A DNA stretch of 64,000 nt from assembly GCF_001649575.2 (NCBI RefSeq), contig NC_051440.1, positions 17,006,976 to 17,070,975 of the forward strand. The letters are read 5' to 3'. Positions 36,006-48,765 of the stretch are shown in pieces; the stretch's first letter is position 1, and every line of letters begins with the position of its first letter. The notes under the pieces are model-generated. The model saw only the letters and a list, made by a program, of their open reading frames with translations, was not told the origin of the DNA and did no database searches. The position numbers and the translations under genes are program-made. This DNA is from Kryptolebias marmoratus (Eukaryota; Chordata; Actinopteri; Cyprinodontiformes; Rivulidae).

Positions 36006-39000
36006 AAAACCATGACAATCTTAGTCTTAGTGTTTTTGACCATATTAATTAAAATAATTAATTTATTAATCTCTTCCTTAAAAGACATTGTTATTTGTTT
36101 GTTTTAATTACAGCCATTACTATGATGCTGTTATGATGTGCAGGTCTGTGTTGTGGACATGTGATAAACTGAAAGGGAGTTTGCACTGGGCTCTATGAAA
36201 TCTATGAAATTGTTTTGTGTGTGTTTCTGTAAAATAAACTGTTCTGTAACTGAAATTAAATATTATTTGTATACTGATGTACACACAAAGAAATACACAA
36301 ATAGAGCACATGAATTAAAGGTGAGAGTCAACTTCTTGACATTAACTTACCCTGCCAGAAACTTTCTGGGTTTCTGGAAGAGCCATTTCCCAAAGACTCT
36401 TTGAAATGTATTATTAAACACCCAGAGCCATATTAAGGCTGTTCACATTATGCTGATGCAAAAGAGCTTCAAATTCCGGTAAACCTTAAATTATTTTGAG
36501 CATTGCGTAACATGTCCCAGGTTATATATTTTATGAGTTAACCCACAGGTTCACTTTGTCAGTCGCTTGGACCAGGTCATAAAACAACCAGGCCAGTGCT
36601 GCAAGTGGCGGCTAAAAAATTATTTTCATAAAGATTTTGTTTGCCATGACTGCTGCCTTCCAAGTCACGCAGAACTTGCCTTGCATGTGCTGATTCAGGT
36701 CTTTTCAATTCAGCTTTAAGCTGTTAACGTCATTCCATAGTCTGGAAGTAAAAAACAGAGCACCATCCTGAATGGCAGTGCACGCAAGATAGTGAATTCA
36801 AATTCCCATCATTCCTGTGACTCACTGAGGCAAATCCAGTTGAGTGAAATTCCTGGCTCCAATGCTGCTTACACAAGTGATCTGATATTGCGTAAGGGCA
36901 ATAATGGCCCAGGCAGCCACTGTAACGGATCAGTAAGACTTGGTCAACCTCACAGCCTGCGTGTTTTACTGTGTCATTTACTGGTAATATAATTTCTTAT
37001 TTCCCCTAACCTTTAATAGATGTGCCTGAAGTTTTATTGTGTGTTGAAGTGTACAGTTTGTTAAAACAGAACCATACACCTCTAAAAATATGACTCACAA
37101 GCTCCAATAAGTCATGTGACACAAAGTGCTCATAGAATAATAATGAAGCTGTGCAGGGTCCTTCTGACAGACCTGACAGACTTCTTGTCCAGGAGAGAGA
37201 TGAAGTGTGACTGATTCCAACAAAGAAGTGGCGTATTGCAGTTTTGATTTCTAATAAAGCCACAACAGCACATGTGACCGTTGTTTGGAACCAGTTAGAA
37301 TGAGTTGACAACCATGAGATGAGTACTATTGAGCAAAAGGGAATTACCATTGAATCAGTTTTTTTCCAGATAATTTTTTGCATCATCAAAATATAAATGA
37401 CTTCCAATTAATACCACCGCTGGAACGACAGATCTCTGAAAAAGAACACACGCAAAACAAAGTTCTGAACTTAAGAAAAATTACTGATAAAAAATTTAAG
37501 TGGAAAAATACATGCAAATAAAAAAAAATGACCCCCCACTTTCTTTTCTTCTAATGAGATGTGATTACAGTATGACTGAGACATCACGCTCTGGCAGACA
37601 AAAACAGAAAAAAGGCCAGTTTTAGTCATTCCAGATGTGAGGAAAAATACTCATTTCTCGTCATAAAACGTGCTTTGTTCTTAGTGCGAGATCTCCAGAG
37701 CCACAGCAGGGCTGCTGTGAGAAAACTTTTACACACATTTAAGAGCCAATGAAGCAGTTATATGTGTTATTATTATTATGTGAGTTTTGCTTTACTTCAA
37801 TTGTAAATACCTGGTAAGGCACTATCACTTAGTTACTTCTTTAAAACACATTCATTTATTCATTTGACTTATTCAACAATTTTCAGATCCTATTTCTTTC
37901 CTGTTTGTCCTACCCACAGTGTGACACGATGTTTGGCTGCTCTACAAAACTGATGTGGATGAAGTAGTTTACAGTACGCAGGAATTACTGTAAGTTACTT
38001 AGAAAAGAACTGAATTTACCATCATGGCTCAGCTGTTCCACATGGACTCCATCAGTTCTGTGTTTCTTGGACACAGATCTGGCGTTGCTTCTCAGAAACA
38101 GAAACTTGCTCTGCATCTGCACTGATGCTTCATGTCAGCAGTCAGTGGTATCTAAAAAAGATGCATATGTCTCTGACTGAGGTCTGCTTTGATTCTCTCA
38201 GCTGTAAGTGTGACCCTGCTGCTATCAGTTGGTCTTAGGAAGGTCAGGCTCCTTGATTTTTTTCCACAAAAGATCATCCAGGATGGTTTTCACCATTAAT
38301 AATACAAACGTTTTGGCAAACACCAACTGAAAAGCAATCAGCAGCGGACATTCTGTTATTGTTGAAAAAAAAAAAAATCACTTTCTTTACTCATTTGTTT
38401 GAATTTCACTATGGTTGTGATGTACTGCATGAGTATGTTGAGTCACATGTGGAAAGCGTCTAACTGAATACATTGAGTTATGTCAAAGTAAAAGAGCTTC
38501 ATAAATGCTGCTTCTTCAACAAAACAAATAAAAGTAATCATTTCAATCAATTTTTTTTAATTTATGAACCTAGAGAACTTTCCACATATATAAACATTTA
38601 TGTTTTTGTTCACTTCTTAATACTATTAATTTTTGTTTTTAATTTGCATTTCTGCAATTTGCAAAAGTATTTTTTTCCAAGTTTGTATTTTTTGTCATGT
38701 CATAATTTCATAAAGACAACTTTAAGCTACTTGAGATTAAAAAGAATAAAAACTTAAATATATAACATGTTTGCTTTGCCTTTACAAATACTTATTTCAT
38801 TAGTATAGTTAATCTTTACATTTATATATGACTTCAGTTTTGTATTTGTATTTGTTGCCTGAAAACTGTGGGAGGTTAAAGTACACAAACTTTAACGGGT
38901 TTATGAAAACAAATATTGAGGGGAAAAAAGACACTGTTGGTCAACAACAAACCAAACCAAAGGATTTACTCCATTCAGCTATTCCTAAACAAATAAATAA

Positions 39001-39180
39001 ATAAAGCTTCATTTATGAATGTATCTACAAAAACGAGGAATCACCGAAAAATCCAAGTTTGCTCAGTTTTTAAACCATGTAACGCTCACCTCCTGTCATC
39101 GCCCCGCCGGGGATTCAGGGGTATGAGATGGGCAAAAGTAAGCAAGAAGGTGGGTGGGAGGCTTTGGGGCGGGGGTGAGT
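36006..39180. other. Intergenic region upstream of leptin
   Basis: No coding exon is recognised. It has A-rich runs (about 38,365-38,377) and an (AAAT)n run at about 38,990-39,004. Regulatory content for leptin is likely here, but I see no motif worth calling except in the last 120 bases. Confidence 0.5.
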
Positions 39181-39186
39181 AAGAGA

Positions 39187-39259
39187 TGACTCAACCATCC
39201 TCTACTATAAGATATCCTGATGGAGCCCAACAGTGTCATACACTCAGACGCCAACCAAG
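39187..39259 (+). promoter_or_regulatory. lepa: Leptin core promoter and non-coding exon 1
   Basis: An AP-1-type TGACTCA (39,187-39,193) and a TATA-like TATAAGA (39,206-39,212) precede a probable start site near 39,235-39,240. A splice donor CCAAG|GTAAGG follows at 39,260. A GC-rich patch (GCCCCGCCGGGG) lies about 85-100 bases upstream of the AP-1 site. The short non-coding first exon followed by an intron before the start codon is the usual leptin gene layout. The start site is inferred from TATA spacing. Confidence 0.6.
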
Positions 39260-39846
39260 GTAAGGTCAACTTTTCACTCCGTCTCTTTCTCGTGTGGCTT
39301 CTCAGCTATTTATCATTGCCATGTCTGGAATCATTTTTACATTTAGTCTTTGTCTGTTAAATAAAACAAATGTTTCTTTATCTAGTAATAACCTAAATGG
39401 ATGTTTAAAAAAAACACAAAAAACTTCTTCAATAGGTAACATATGTGAAGGATGTCGTCACAATCCTGGTTGTTTTTATAGATATCTGCTGCATTATTTC
39501 TTTTACTGATGGGAAAAAAAAGGAGGACAGGAAAGACAAATACTGCTAACCACAGTTTGTGATCTTTGATCTGTTACACAGTCAGAAACTCACAAGTTTG
39601 TTTTTATCACAAATATTTGCTGGAAGAATTGTGCTGAGTAGATTACAGGGAGGTAGTGGGTGTACTGCACCTGTGTAAATGCAGATATGAACTCACGTCT
39701 GAATGTTTCATTACATAACAAACAAAAACCACAAACAGTAAATTAATTTGGATCATTACAAGCACTAATCTTGTTTTTTATGTAATTTCCTCCACTAGGA
39801 ACTTGTGCTCTTCTGTGTTCTGCACATCCAGGGAAATCTCATCATT

Positions 39847-40442
39847 ATGGACTACACCCTGGTGCTTCTGATTTCAGTCTTTCATGTTCTAAGTGTGGGG
39901 ACAGGAGCTCCTCTGGAAGGAGGTTCTGTGGAATCGGAGCAGATTAAACAGAAAGTGGAAAAGTATGCTAACTTGCTGATAGCTCGGATAGTTAGGCTGA
40001 ACCTAAACTACCAGGTATTATTTGGAATCCTATTCATGCAAACACAGTACGTTTTGAACAAGAGGAATTGGTTTGTTCTTGACTAAATGATGTTTTTATT
40101 GTTTTCCAGAACACTTCCCACGAAACACTGGAACCATCTATTAAAGAACTGGAAGGACCCTCCTCAATAGTGACGGTCCTGAAGGGCTACAACGACCTGA
40201 TCTCAGACTCTTTAGAAGGTGTCACTCAAATCAAAACTGAACTCTACATCCTGACAAATTCCACCGACGAGTGGAGCCAGCAGCACTGCAAGCAGCCAAC
40301 AAAGTCCTCGGAACCCGAACTGTTAAAAAAACTCCAGAAACTAAAGAGATTTACTCACACTGTGGGAACTAAGGCACTCATGAGAGTTAAGGAGTACCTC
40401 AGTCTGCTACGAAGAAACCTTGATCTTCTTGACATTTGTTAA
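39847..40442 (+). CDS. lepa: Leptin (teleost leptin-A type)
   Basis: Coding exons are 39,847-40,014 and 40,110-40,442, separated by a 95-bp GT-AG intron at the conserved leptin position. Exon 2 begins at 39,799 after CCACTAG. The 166-residue product has a hydrophobic signal peptide (residues 1-20, starting MDYTLVLL), the four-helix-cytokine motif GYNDLISD (residues 82-89), and LMRVKEYLSLLRRNLD in the last helix. It has exactly the two mature cysteines, Cys116 and the C-terminal Cys166, that form the leptin disulfide. The secreted hormone signals energy status through the leptin receptor (JAK/STAT). Odd points are sequons at Asn57 (NTS, formed across the exon junction) and Asn106 (NST). Leptin-A rather than -B is inferred from the N-terminus. 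The gene is tail-to-tail with rbm28, as in mammals. Confidence 0.95.
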
Positions 40443-41015
40443 AAGATGGACGTCGAGGCTAAGATATCTAAGATTTTGGCCTAATTTGGGGGTAAAACTT
40501 GAAAAGTCTGCACCGATAGGTGTGCCATTTTACTAAATGGCCCGGAGGAAATTCCTGAAACATGCACTTACTTTTTATACATATTGTATTTATTCACTTT
40601 ATTTAAAAAAGTATTTTCTACCAAAGCAAGTTTACAACATAAATGTATTTTTCGTGGGGTTTTTTTCTTCTTCTTTTGCTGTAAACATATTTGTATTATG
40701 TCACCTCTGTCGAGTCAACAAAGAGCTCTTGGCGAGAGATATTTGTTTCACCGCCGTAAAGATGATTCAGCAAAATAATTCTGACCGGGATCAGAGGAAA
40801 TGTGAGCAGGTCTGTCGTCTCTGGAAATTCCGTTGGCCCAGGCTGAAAAATCAGCAACACATGTGTTTGTTGGATAACAAACAGGAAGGAGAAAGGGAAA
40901 CTCCTCTTATTGTGCAATATCAACGTGTTCTATGAAAAACCACAGAGAATGTGCTGAATATTTTTCTACTTTTGGTTGCCACATTGTTTTATAAAACTAT
41001 TAATAAATATTAAAC
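40443..41015 (+). other. lepa: Leptin 3' UTR and polyadenylation signal
   Basis: AT-rich trailer with AUUUA-type elements (GTATTTATTCACTTTATTTA at about 40,586-40,605) and AATAAA at 41,002-41,007, shortly before a T-run. Short open frames within it are not genes. AUUUA elements often shorten mRNA life; whether they act here is unknown. Confidence 0.6.
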
Positions 41016-41165
41016 TTTTTTTTTTACTACTTGTCAGTGTTGTGTGATGTGTAAGGATGAGAGGAAAAATCCAGGTAAACTGGGTGAGTCTACAAAAACA
41101 CCTGGGAATGTGTGGCAGCGTGGATTAATATGAGAAAATGAGGATCAACAGGAAAACACAACTTC

Positions 41166-41166
<1 letters not shown>

Positions 41167-41208
<42 letters not shown>
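41167..41208. repeat. (AT)n microsatellite between convergent genes
   Basis: About 20 AT dinucleotides in the narrow gap between the leptin polyadenylation signal and the rbm28 stop codon. Confidence 0.95.
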
Positions 41209-41211
<3 letters not shown>

Positions 41212-41431
41212 GCCACAGAAACAAAAACTCCTTTCCGTATGTTCTAGTTGATTTTCCAAAACCAAAAACATCAACACTGATTCGAAAATTACAAAAAAAA
41301 ACATAAATGAAGTTTAATAATTGAGAAAACTTCCTGTACAGTTTAACAAATATAAAAACTACTTTATGTACTGTCAAATCTCAAGATGTCAAATAGCTAA
41401 CGGTACATTTTCCCCACTCAGAGTCAGAGAT

Positions 41432-44400
41432 CTAACCATCAAACCACTTGCTCCTTTTTATTGTGGCGTTCTTGTCGCTGTTGCCGATCAGTTTCTTCTT
41501 GTACTGCTCCACCAGAGACTCAAAACGATCTCCATCCCTCTTCCTGACCTGCTTCTTGGAGGCTTTAGCCTTCTGGAAAAAAAAAAAAAAAAAAAACACA
41601 TCAAAAGTTACGAGAACTGAAAGAAAAACAAAAGCAGTGCTTTAAATTAAGCCACATGGTGGGTTTTTTTCCATGCAGTGTGCATACATTTTTTATTTCT
41701 ACTCTTATTTTTTCTTTGCAGGCTGACAAAAAAACAGCCTCATTTATTAACTTTATTCCAAGCAGTGGTTAACACAAACCAACCCAGTGTTTTTCATGAA
41801 TCAGTGCACACAACAACAGCACAATAAACATAAACCTGGTTTCTGGGCTGCGTTGGCTTCTCAATTTGTTGTCTTTGATACTTGTTCCTTTTCGATCCAG
41901 GCTTTGCTGTCTTGACAGGTTGAACCTGCTTCTTTCCTTTGTCGCGCTTTCTGCAAAGGATAAGAGTTCAAAACCTGTAGTTTATTTAAATAAATAAATA
42001 AATAAAATCAGGTTGTGCTTATTCTGATGACTGTCAGGGCCGAGAAAAGAAAAGCAACTGAAGATGAGACCCTGATGCTTTGACATTTCTACAAAAAAGG
42101 AGAAATCTGAAAAGGAATAAAAGAAAAAACTAACGGTACCTGATCTTAGGTCCCCGGTGAGAAGGAAACGGCAGAACCTTCTTTCGCTTCTTTCCATTTT
42201 GTAAATCTACGTGCTCAACCTCAGATTTGGTCTGAAAACCTAAAAACTGTTTGGTTCGTTTCTCCCCTTCAGGAATGCATGTTGAAGAGAGGAAAAAAAA
42301 ACATTTATAAATAAAATTGAATAGTAATGGAAAAGAACTATTCTAAAAAAAATTATATTTTTATCTCATCTTTGTTGCATTAAACCAGTTCAGTAACACA
42401 AATGCAGAAACTAAACAAATCCCAAACCCAGGTAACAGCTGTGGTTTCTTCTAATCACCTTCTATCCCTAACTTCCAATTTAATGTGAAAAAATATGGGG
42501 TAATAATCCAATTAAAGGTGAAATGTAAAACTGCCTCACTACTAGATGTGTGTGATTAAATGTATTCATTACTATATATTTATTAATTATATAATACTGT
42601 AAAACACCCAACCAAGCAGGTAGTTTTTACAGCATCATATTAAAAACAAATTGAGACATGTTTAGGGAAACAGTAACTCGTTTCAGAGTGTATGTATTGG
42701 ATTTATATATTTATCCTCAGTAGATGGTAAAAAGCAGAACTATTAATCCTTACCCGTCTGCTCTGAAGAGGACTGCGCTTCATTTCCACCCTTTGTTGGT
42801 CCTTTACACCCTGCAGATATCTGCGACTGTTTCGCTTTCCCCTTAAAAGACTGGTTTCGTATGAAGTCCTGTCAACATAAACCATCTTTTAAGACAACTT
42901 TCAACTGAGAAAAAAAAAACATTCTTAAATTTTAACAAAGATTCTAACTTGCAACTATCACACTGATGAGTACAAACCTTTTGTTTCTGTTGTCGCAGTT
43001 CTTTAACTTTCAGTTTCCTGGAGTCCTCCAGAGAGAACTCAACAATGGGTCTCTGAAGAAATACACAAAACATGAAAGTGACGCTACACTCCAACAACTT
43101 TCTAAAGTAACCAGAACATATAACATATTCTAATCTACCTTACATAACATTTTTATAATCATTTCTTGTTTTTTATTTTAAATTCTTTTAAAAAGTTAAA
43201 AAAAAAACTACTTACTTTTTGTGATTTAATTAAATTTAATTATTAGCGTAAAACAAGATCACTGATATTAAAAACAACAAGAACGTGTTTTATAAAGGAT
43301 TTGAGCTGGTAAACCAATTAATGAAGTGGCAGCACAGTCAGAATAAGGTTTATTTTAATAACAGCATTAATGTAATCCATTATTTAAAAAAAAAAAAAGA
43401 AAAGTACCTTTTGTGGGCCAAAGATATCGGGGTTGTTGTTAAGGTACCGCAGCGTGCTGAGAGCCTGCTCGTGGTCCCGAAACTGAACAAAGCCGTAACC
43501 CAATGACTGCCCCACCGCCTGGCCCTTCTCTGGCTTCCTGTCATACATGACTCGGCACTAAAAGGAGCAGTACAGGATCATGATACATGAATAAAAACTG
43601 TAAACTGTAATAAACACTTGGCTCACCGATAAAACACTCATATCTGATTAAAGATCATAAATAGGACTAACACATTACAAGCTCAAAAATCCACTAATAA
43701 TCTATTAAACACCTTTTTTTTATAAATTGTCATCAACAATCTCACCTCTGTGATTTGCAAACGCTTGACTCCTTTTAGAGCTTGGAGGCAGAGAGCTTTG
43801 AGTTTTTTGTTGTCCACCGATTTCGGCAGGTTATGGACGCACAGACGAGTCTTTGACACGAACACGCTAATGTCCCGAAGCTTGGCCCGCTTTACGCTCT
43901 CAAACTAGGAGTCAGGGGTAGGTAGGAGTTATTTAAAAGATATCACGCACAGAGAAATCATTTTCTTAATGAAGCGATCTTTGAAGACTGTTCTCACTCT
44001 GGCTCTTTTGGTCATGTCTAACTCTGATACGCCTTCGGCAGCCTTGGTTCCAGCACGGATCACTGAGGGTTCAGAGGAGAGTAAAACAGATTCAGGAGCA
44101 TTGCAGCATTAAGAAAGAGTAGAAAGGATTTTTACTTTAAGAATGCATTTTAAAGAAAGGCTTCTTTAATATAATGCTGATATAAAGACAAAGAAACAAG
44201 TGAAACACTCACATCCTTCTCTGGCCAGGTACAAGTTTCTGCTGCCTGTCTCCACTTTTTTCTTACTGTCTTTCAGCTGTGTGGCATCGTCTCTGCTCAC
44301 TGCTGCAACAATAAACAGCTTCCTGCCGTCCACGTGGATGCCACAGCTCTAAAACAAACGTTACAACAAGGCAGCAACGTCAGCTGGTGAAGCAGGAGAA

Positions 44401-46758
44401 CCAACAACGTTATAAAGTTGAAGATGCAACAGAAAAACGTGATTAATCATTCAAAACTTACCTCTGCTTCATCCTGGGCAGCAACTATGCATTTGTCTGC
44501 AGCCTCTTTAGTCTTAAACTGAGCAAATGCACAACCTGGGGAAATTTTAAAAGGCAAAAAGGTTTATTGAACTGGTTTTCTAAACCAGATTAAGGAAAGA
44601 ATGAACCCAAAGCTGGTGACTAACCTTTAGAGAAGTCTGTGTCTGGGTTGAGAACAATCTTTACATAGTTGAGCTCTCCGTATCGAAGGAGAACTTCCTC
44701 GAGGCCCTCCTCATCCGTGTCGAAGGACAAGTTTCTAAATGTGAGATTAATAAACAATGATAACATGTGTTTAACTGCACAGAGAGAAACAGGTTAGATA
44801 GTTTACCATAAGCAAAAAGGAGTGTAGCAGAATAAGTAAAGAGAAAAACGACAAACCTGATGAAAACTGTTCGACCCTCGTTCACGTCTGAAGGCAGAAG
44901 TTTTTTGGGTTTCTTTTGAGCTGGAGATTGAACAGCAGATGGGACATGTCAAGTCAACTTTCTTTAGTACAAATAAACCATTACAGATAAAAAGAAGGAA
45001 ATTATCAGTTCAAACCTGGCTGAGTTTCTTCATCTTCACTCTCTTCATGATCATCATTTGAATCAAAGCTATCGTCATCATCAACCTCATCATCATTATC
45101 ATCGTCATCTTCTTCATGATGACTTTCATTTTCATCCTCCTCCTCACTGTCTTGCTCCTCACTGTCATCTTCATCACTTGACTGAGCCTCATCTGCCCGA
45201 TGCTCAGCTGCTTTTAACCCGACTCTGTAAAAATAATCATGACATCAGCAGCTTTATAACACTCAGAAAAAAAACAGAATGTTAGGGTTCGCACTTTTTC
45301 TTCTCTGGAGGAGTTTCTTTCATCGGTTCACAGTCGTCATCAGTATCACTTCCCTTGTCCGCGCTTTTCTCCTCTGAAACTTTATTGTCTAAGAAAATAT
45401 AATAATAGTAATGTTAGGAGCAGTTCATTGATCAAGAATCTGTGGGTAAAGGTCTGCAGATACATGCATGAGAATAATGTAACTTCACGTCCAAACAAAC
45501 CCTTTGGTAAAATATTGCAGAAAGCCAAAAATGGTCTCCTCACCGACTGATCACATTGCAAAAAAAGCTGATTGAATCAGGAAGTCAAACTTCATAGTTA
45601 CTACTTATTCCCAGTGTTATAAATATGTGAGAGCTCATATCTGTGACCATCTTCTGTTTTTCTATTGGCATCAATAAAGTGATGGGAATTTATTCACCTG
45701 AACTTGTGGACTGCTGTGCGGTAGTATACTTGTCTTTTGGCACAGCCCAGTCTACCGCTACCTGTCGACCTGTCAACAAAAAATAAAAACGTATGATACA
45801 AAGCGAATTAAAAAAACTTTTACAGCAAAAACTGTCTTGCTCACTAACCTTTTATTTCCTTCAGGTTCATGGCTTCAAATGCCTTTGTGGCACCAAACAA
45901 ATCTTTGAACTGAACAAATGCGAATCCACGCTTCTTTCCATCTATTCAAGAAAAAATAATAATCATTTTAACATGACTGAATTTCTGAATTAGTTGTACA
46001 TTTTATAAATTATAAAATAGTTTGTACCAGGCTTAAGGGGAATATTGGCCTCAACAACTGTTCCAAACTTTCCAAAAGCTTCTTTAAGGTCATCTTCTGT
46101 GCACTGTAACACAAAACCATAATTAGCATATATTTGTGTGGTATTTTAATTCATCACCAAACAGCATACTGTACCTTAAAACTGAGGTTCCTGATGATAA
46201 GTCTGGATTTTTTAGATATTTTCTGCCTGATGTCTTTAGTTTTCTGCTCCGCTTGAACTGGTGCATCAGATGACTCCTTATCCTTATCTGCAACTTGAAG
46301 TATATTTGTGAATAAAGTAGACACAGAAACCTTTTATATCAACTTGTTGTAATGCGTGTTTTTATATTTTACCTGCTTTATTTTTGTCTTTAATTTTCTT
46401 CTTCGCCACAGACAGGAACAGCTTCTTTCCGTCGTAGTCTTTTATTTCTTTCAAAGCTCGCTGTGCATCCTCTTCCATGGAATATGTGACAAAGCCAAAC
46501 CCCCGACATTTTTCTGTGCCTGGTTTATAACAAAAATGACTTACCGACGTGACAAATGTCGCACAACAGACTCAAATGTCATGTTAGAAATGAGTGTAAT
46601 TTGTTACATTTTAAACTACGAATGTCAGCGAAAGCAGTACCTTTTTCTCTGACCACGAAGCACTGTTTTACCGGACCAACTTCTGAGAATATTTCCTCCA
46701 GCCGCTCGTTTGTAGCTGAAGCTGGCAACGAAGTAACGTATAAAGTCTGCGCTGGCAT
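41432..46758 (-). CDS. rbm28: RNA-binding protein 28 (nucleolar, RRM protein)
   Basis: Twenty coding exons on the minus strand join in frame into 741 residues (human about 759): 46758-46641, 46519-46373, 46287-46175, 46103-46028, 45941-45849, 45769-45698, 45388-45295, 45224-45016, 44920-44857, 44734-44625, 44535-44462, 44348-44213, 44062-43998, 43904-43746, 43557-43408, 43052-42978, 42868-42754, 42239-42140, 41950-41836, 41572-41432. RRM1 starts at residue 5 (TLYVTSLP) with RNP1 [11 protein letters not shown]2 is at about 117-195 ([18 protein letters not shown]), RRM3 at about 324-425 (TVFIRNLSF, CAFAQF) and RRM4 at about 475-560 ([15 protein letters not shown]). An acidic Asp/Glu stretch (about 250-305) separates RRM2 and RRM3, and the basic tail ends RSKWFDG. 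RBM28 (yeast Nop4 orthologue) acts in nucleolar 60S ribosome assembly. Exon 18 has a second acceptor 8 bases downstream that would break the frame. Confidence 0.96.
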
Positions 46759-46819
46759 GACGTCTCTCCGCTAACAGCTAACTGCTAACAGCTAACTCAC
46801 AAACCGAAAAAAAAAACTC

Positions 46820-47026
46820 TGCGCCGGAAGTTACTGTGAAACTGCTCGGTTCCTCCCGCACAAAACGGTGGCGATAAATAGACACCGTGAAACTGTTTTA
46901 CTGGAGTACAATAAACGAACAGATTAAGTCGCATGTTTACATGTGAGCGCAGCCATGTTCGAAAGCGTGGAACTTCTTCTTTTCTTCCTCTCGCCAAAAA
47001 AAAGGGTCTATAGCGCCACCTGTAGT
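46820..47026 (-). promoter_or_regulatory. rbm28: rbm28 promoter region with ETS and CTCF-like motifs
   Basis: Upstream of the rbm28 start codon lie an ETS-type CCGGAAG (46,824-46,830), a YY1-like ATGGCTGC (reverse strand, about 46,951) and, at 47,013-47,026, GCGCCACCTGTAGT. The reverse of the last one (ACTACAGGTGGCGC) is a good CTCF core. No TATA box is seen, as expected for a housekeeping gene. Motif matches only. Confidence 0.45.
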
Positions 47027-48435
47027 CTCGGAGGTTTCAAAAAATCGACATCAGACCCAACTGCTATTCTTCAGTTTTATTTACTATATTTGTCTTCTGT
47101 ATCAATTTTTAAAAAACGCTAATAACCTTCCAAATTATTATTTTTAAATTATTAACCCAATACAGCAAATTACTATAATGGTAAAGACAGATTTAGATTA
47201 CATTTAACTTGTAACCCATCCCATTAGTAATACAAAACATAAGCATTATTAAACAGAAATTATATTTTGCTTATCTTTGCAGTAATATAACTTCTTGTAA
47301 TATTCTTTTCCTTATATATATTTATTCTAACATGTTTTATATAGAATTTAGAGGTGCTGCACTTATGATTTCCACCACCAGGTGGAGCCTTGAACAAGCC
47401 ACGCTGTTTATGGAGAAGAGACCACTGGCAGCTTATTATCATCTCATCGGTTTCCTTCAAGTTTTGGGCTATTTTCAATCAAATGATCTGACGCTTTTGA
47501 TGACAAAATATATCAAAAGAGAGGTCAGACAAATAATGGCTAGCTATGTAAAATGTAAGTTTATTTTTCTGCTTGTGTGTTTAAAACACCCACTGCTTAT
47601 ATGTCACATGTTTGTTCTTCAGTTGGAGTTGCTCTGCAAAGAATGCTCCTCTTGTGTGTGTTTGGGGGGAGGGGTGTGTGTGTGGGTGTGTGTCGCTTTT
47701 TAAATGGAGAAAGAGTCATAGCATAATCCCTATGATCTGGTCAGTCACTGTTTAACAGTACAAAACAACACTTCATTTAAACTTAACTAATTAAAAACAG
47801 GAAACGACACAATCATCAACAAGGTTTTGAAAACTGCACAACAGGAAAATGTTAAAATTTATTAATAATAACATTTTGCATCATATAAATGTCCACAAAA
47901 AAATAAGGCACCATTGAACCACTTTGAGTAAATTATGCTGTTTACAGGAATAATTTACCAAACAATGAAGAAGCCCCTTTGATTAACTCTTCAGAATAAA
48001 CTAATTCTATAAGAATGTAGTTTTTGTAGTGAATGGTGGAATCTTATTTAATCATCTCATCACTTACACTCATCATGTAAACAGAAGTAAAAAATACTTC
48101 TTACAAATAGAAAGTCTGAAGGCCGAATGTGATTACAGTACATACCCAAACACATGCATCTAATAAAATACAGAAAACATAAAAAAAAAAAAAAACTACA
48201 ACATTTAAGTACCAAAAACCTAAGAATTGTTAGCACTACAATTCTAGCACCTCAGTTTCATATAAACTACATGTACAGTTGAAGAATCACTACTGGACAA
48301 GAAGCTGCACACAAAAAATAAACCATCAGTTAAATAACTTGTTACTGAAGGAACTTAGCAGCAGGTAAACCTGGTTATAAACTTATTGTGGCGACTGTTG
48401 GAGCAAAAACTTCACTTTCGTTGAAAGAATGCACA
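47027..48435. other. Intergenic region between rbm28 and the TMEM53-like gene
   Basis: AT-rich sequence with a palindromic CCACCAGGTGGAG at about 47,373-47,385, a TG-rich run at about 47,652-47,692 and an A14 run at about 48,181. The 123-codon open frame 47332-47703 has no domain that I know. Confidence 0.5.
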
Positions 48436-48439
48436 TCAT

Positions 48440-48765
48440 CCTCTTCCTTTTTCCATAAAGAAACAGTTTTAAACTCAGATCATCTTATGATGAAACTAGA
48501 GCTGTTTTGTTCAAACCTGGAAAATAACATTATACGTAAACTTCATGCGATATCTCACAATCCGTCAGTGCTTGGAGTGTTTTGGGAATGACTCTCAGCG
48601 ACTAAAACCATGTTTGTGTTTGTTAAGGTCGATTCGCTGCGGTGACCGTCTTGAATCAGGTTGACTCCAAAAGTTAATCAGTTAAAAACATTCATTCAAT
48701 GATTCCAAGAGTTTCATTAAAGTTAATCCCCGGGTTCATGAGCCGTTTTGCTGACATGATAAACA
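48440..48765 (+). repeat. Unclassified interspersed repeat, copy 3
   Basis: Contains CAGATCATCTTATGATG, GCTGTTTTGTTCAAACCTGG, GACTCCAAAAGTTAATCAG and GGGTTCATGAGCCGTTTTGC in the family order. No open frame is shared with the other copies. Confidence 0.65.

Noticed and set aside
45389..45697. Box C/D snoRNA in an rbm28 intron
   Set aside because: CTGA and TGATG-like strings occur, but not in a paired C/D arrangement with terminal stems.
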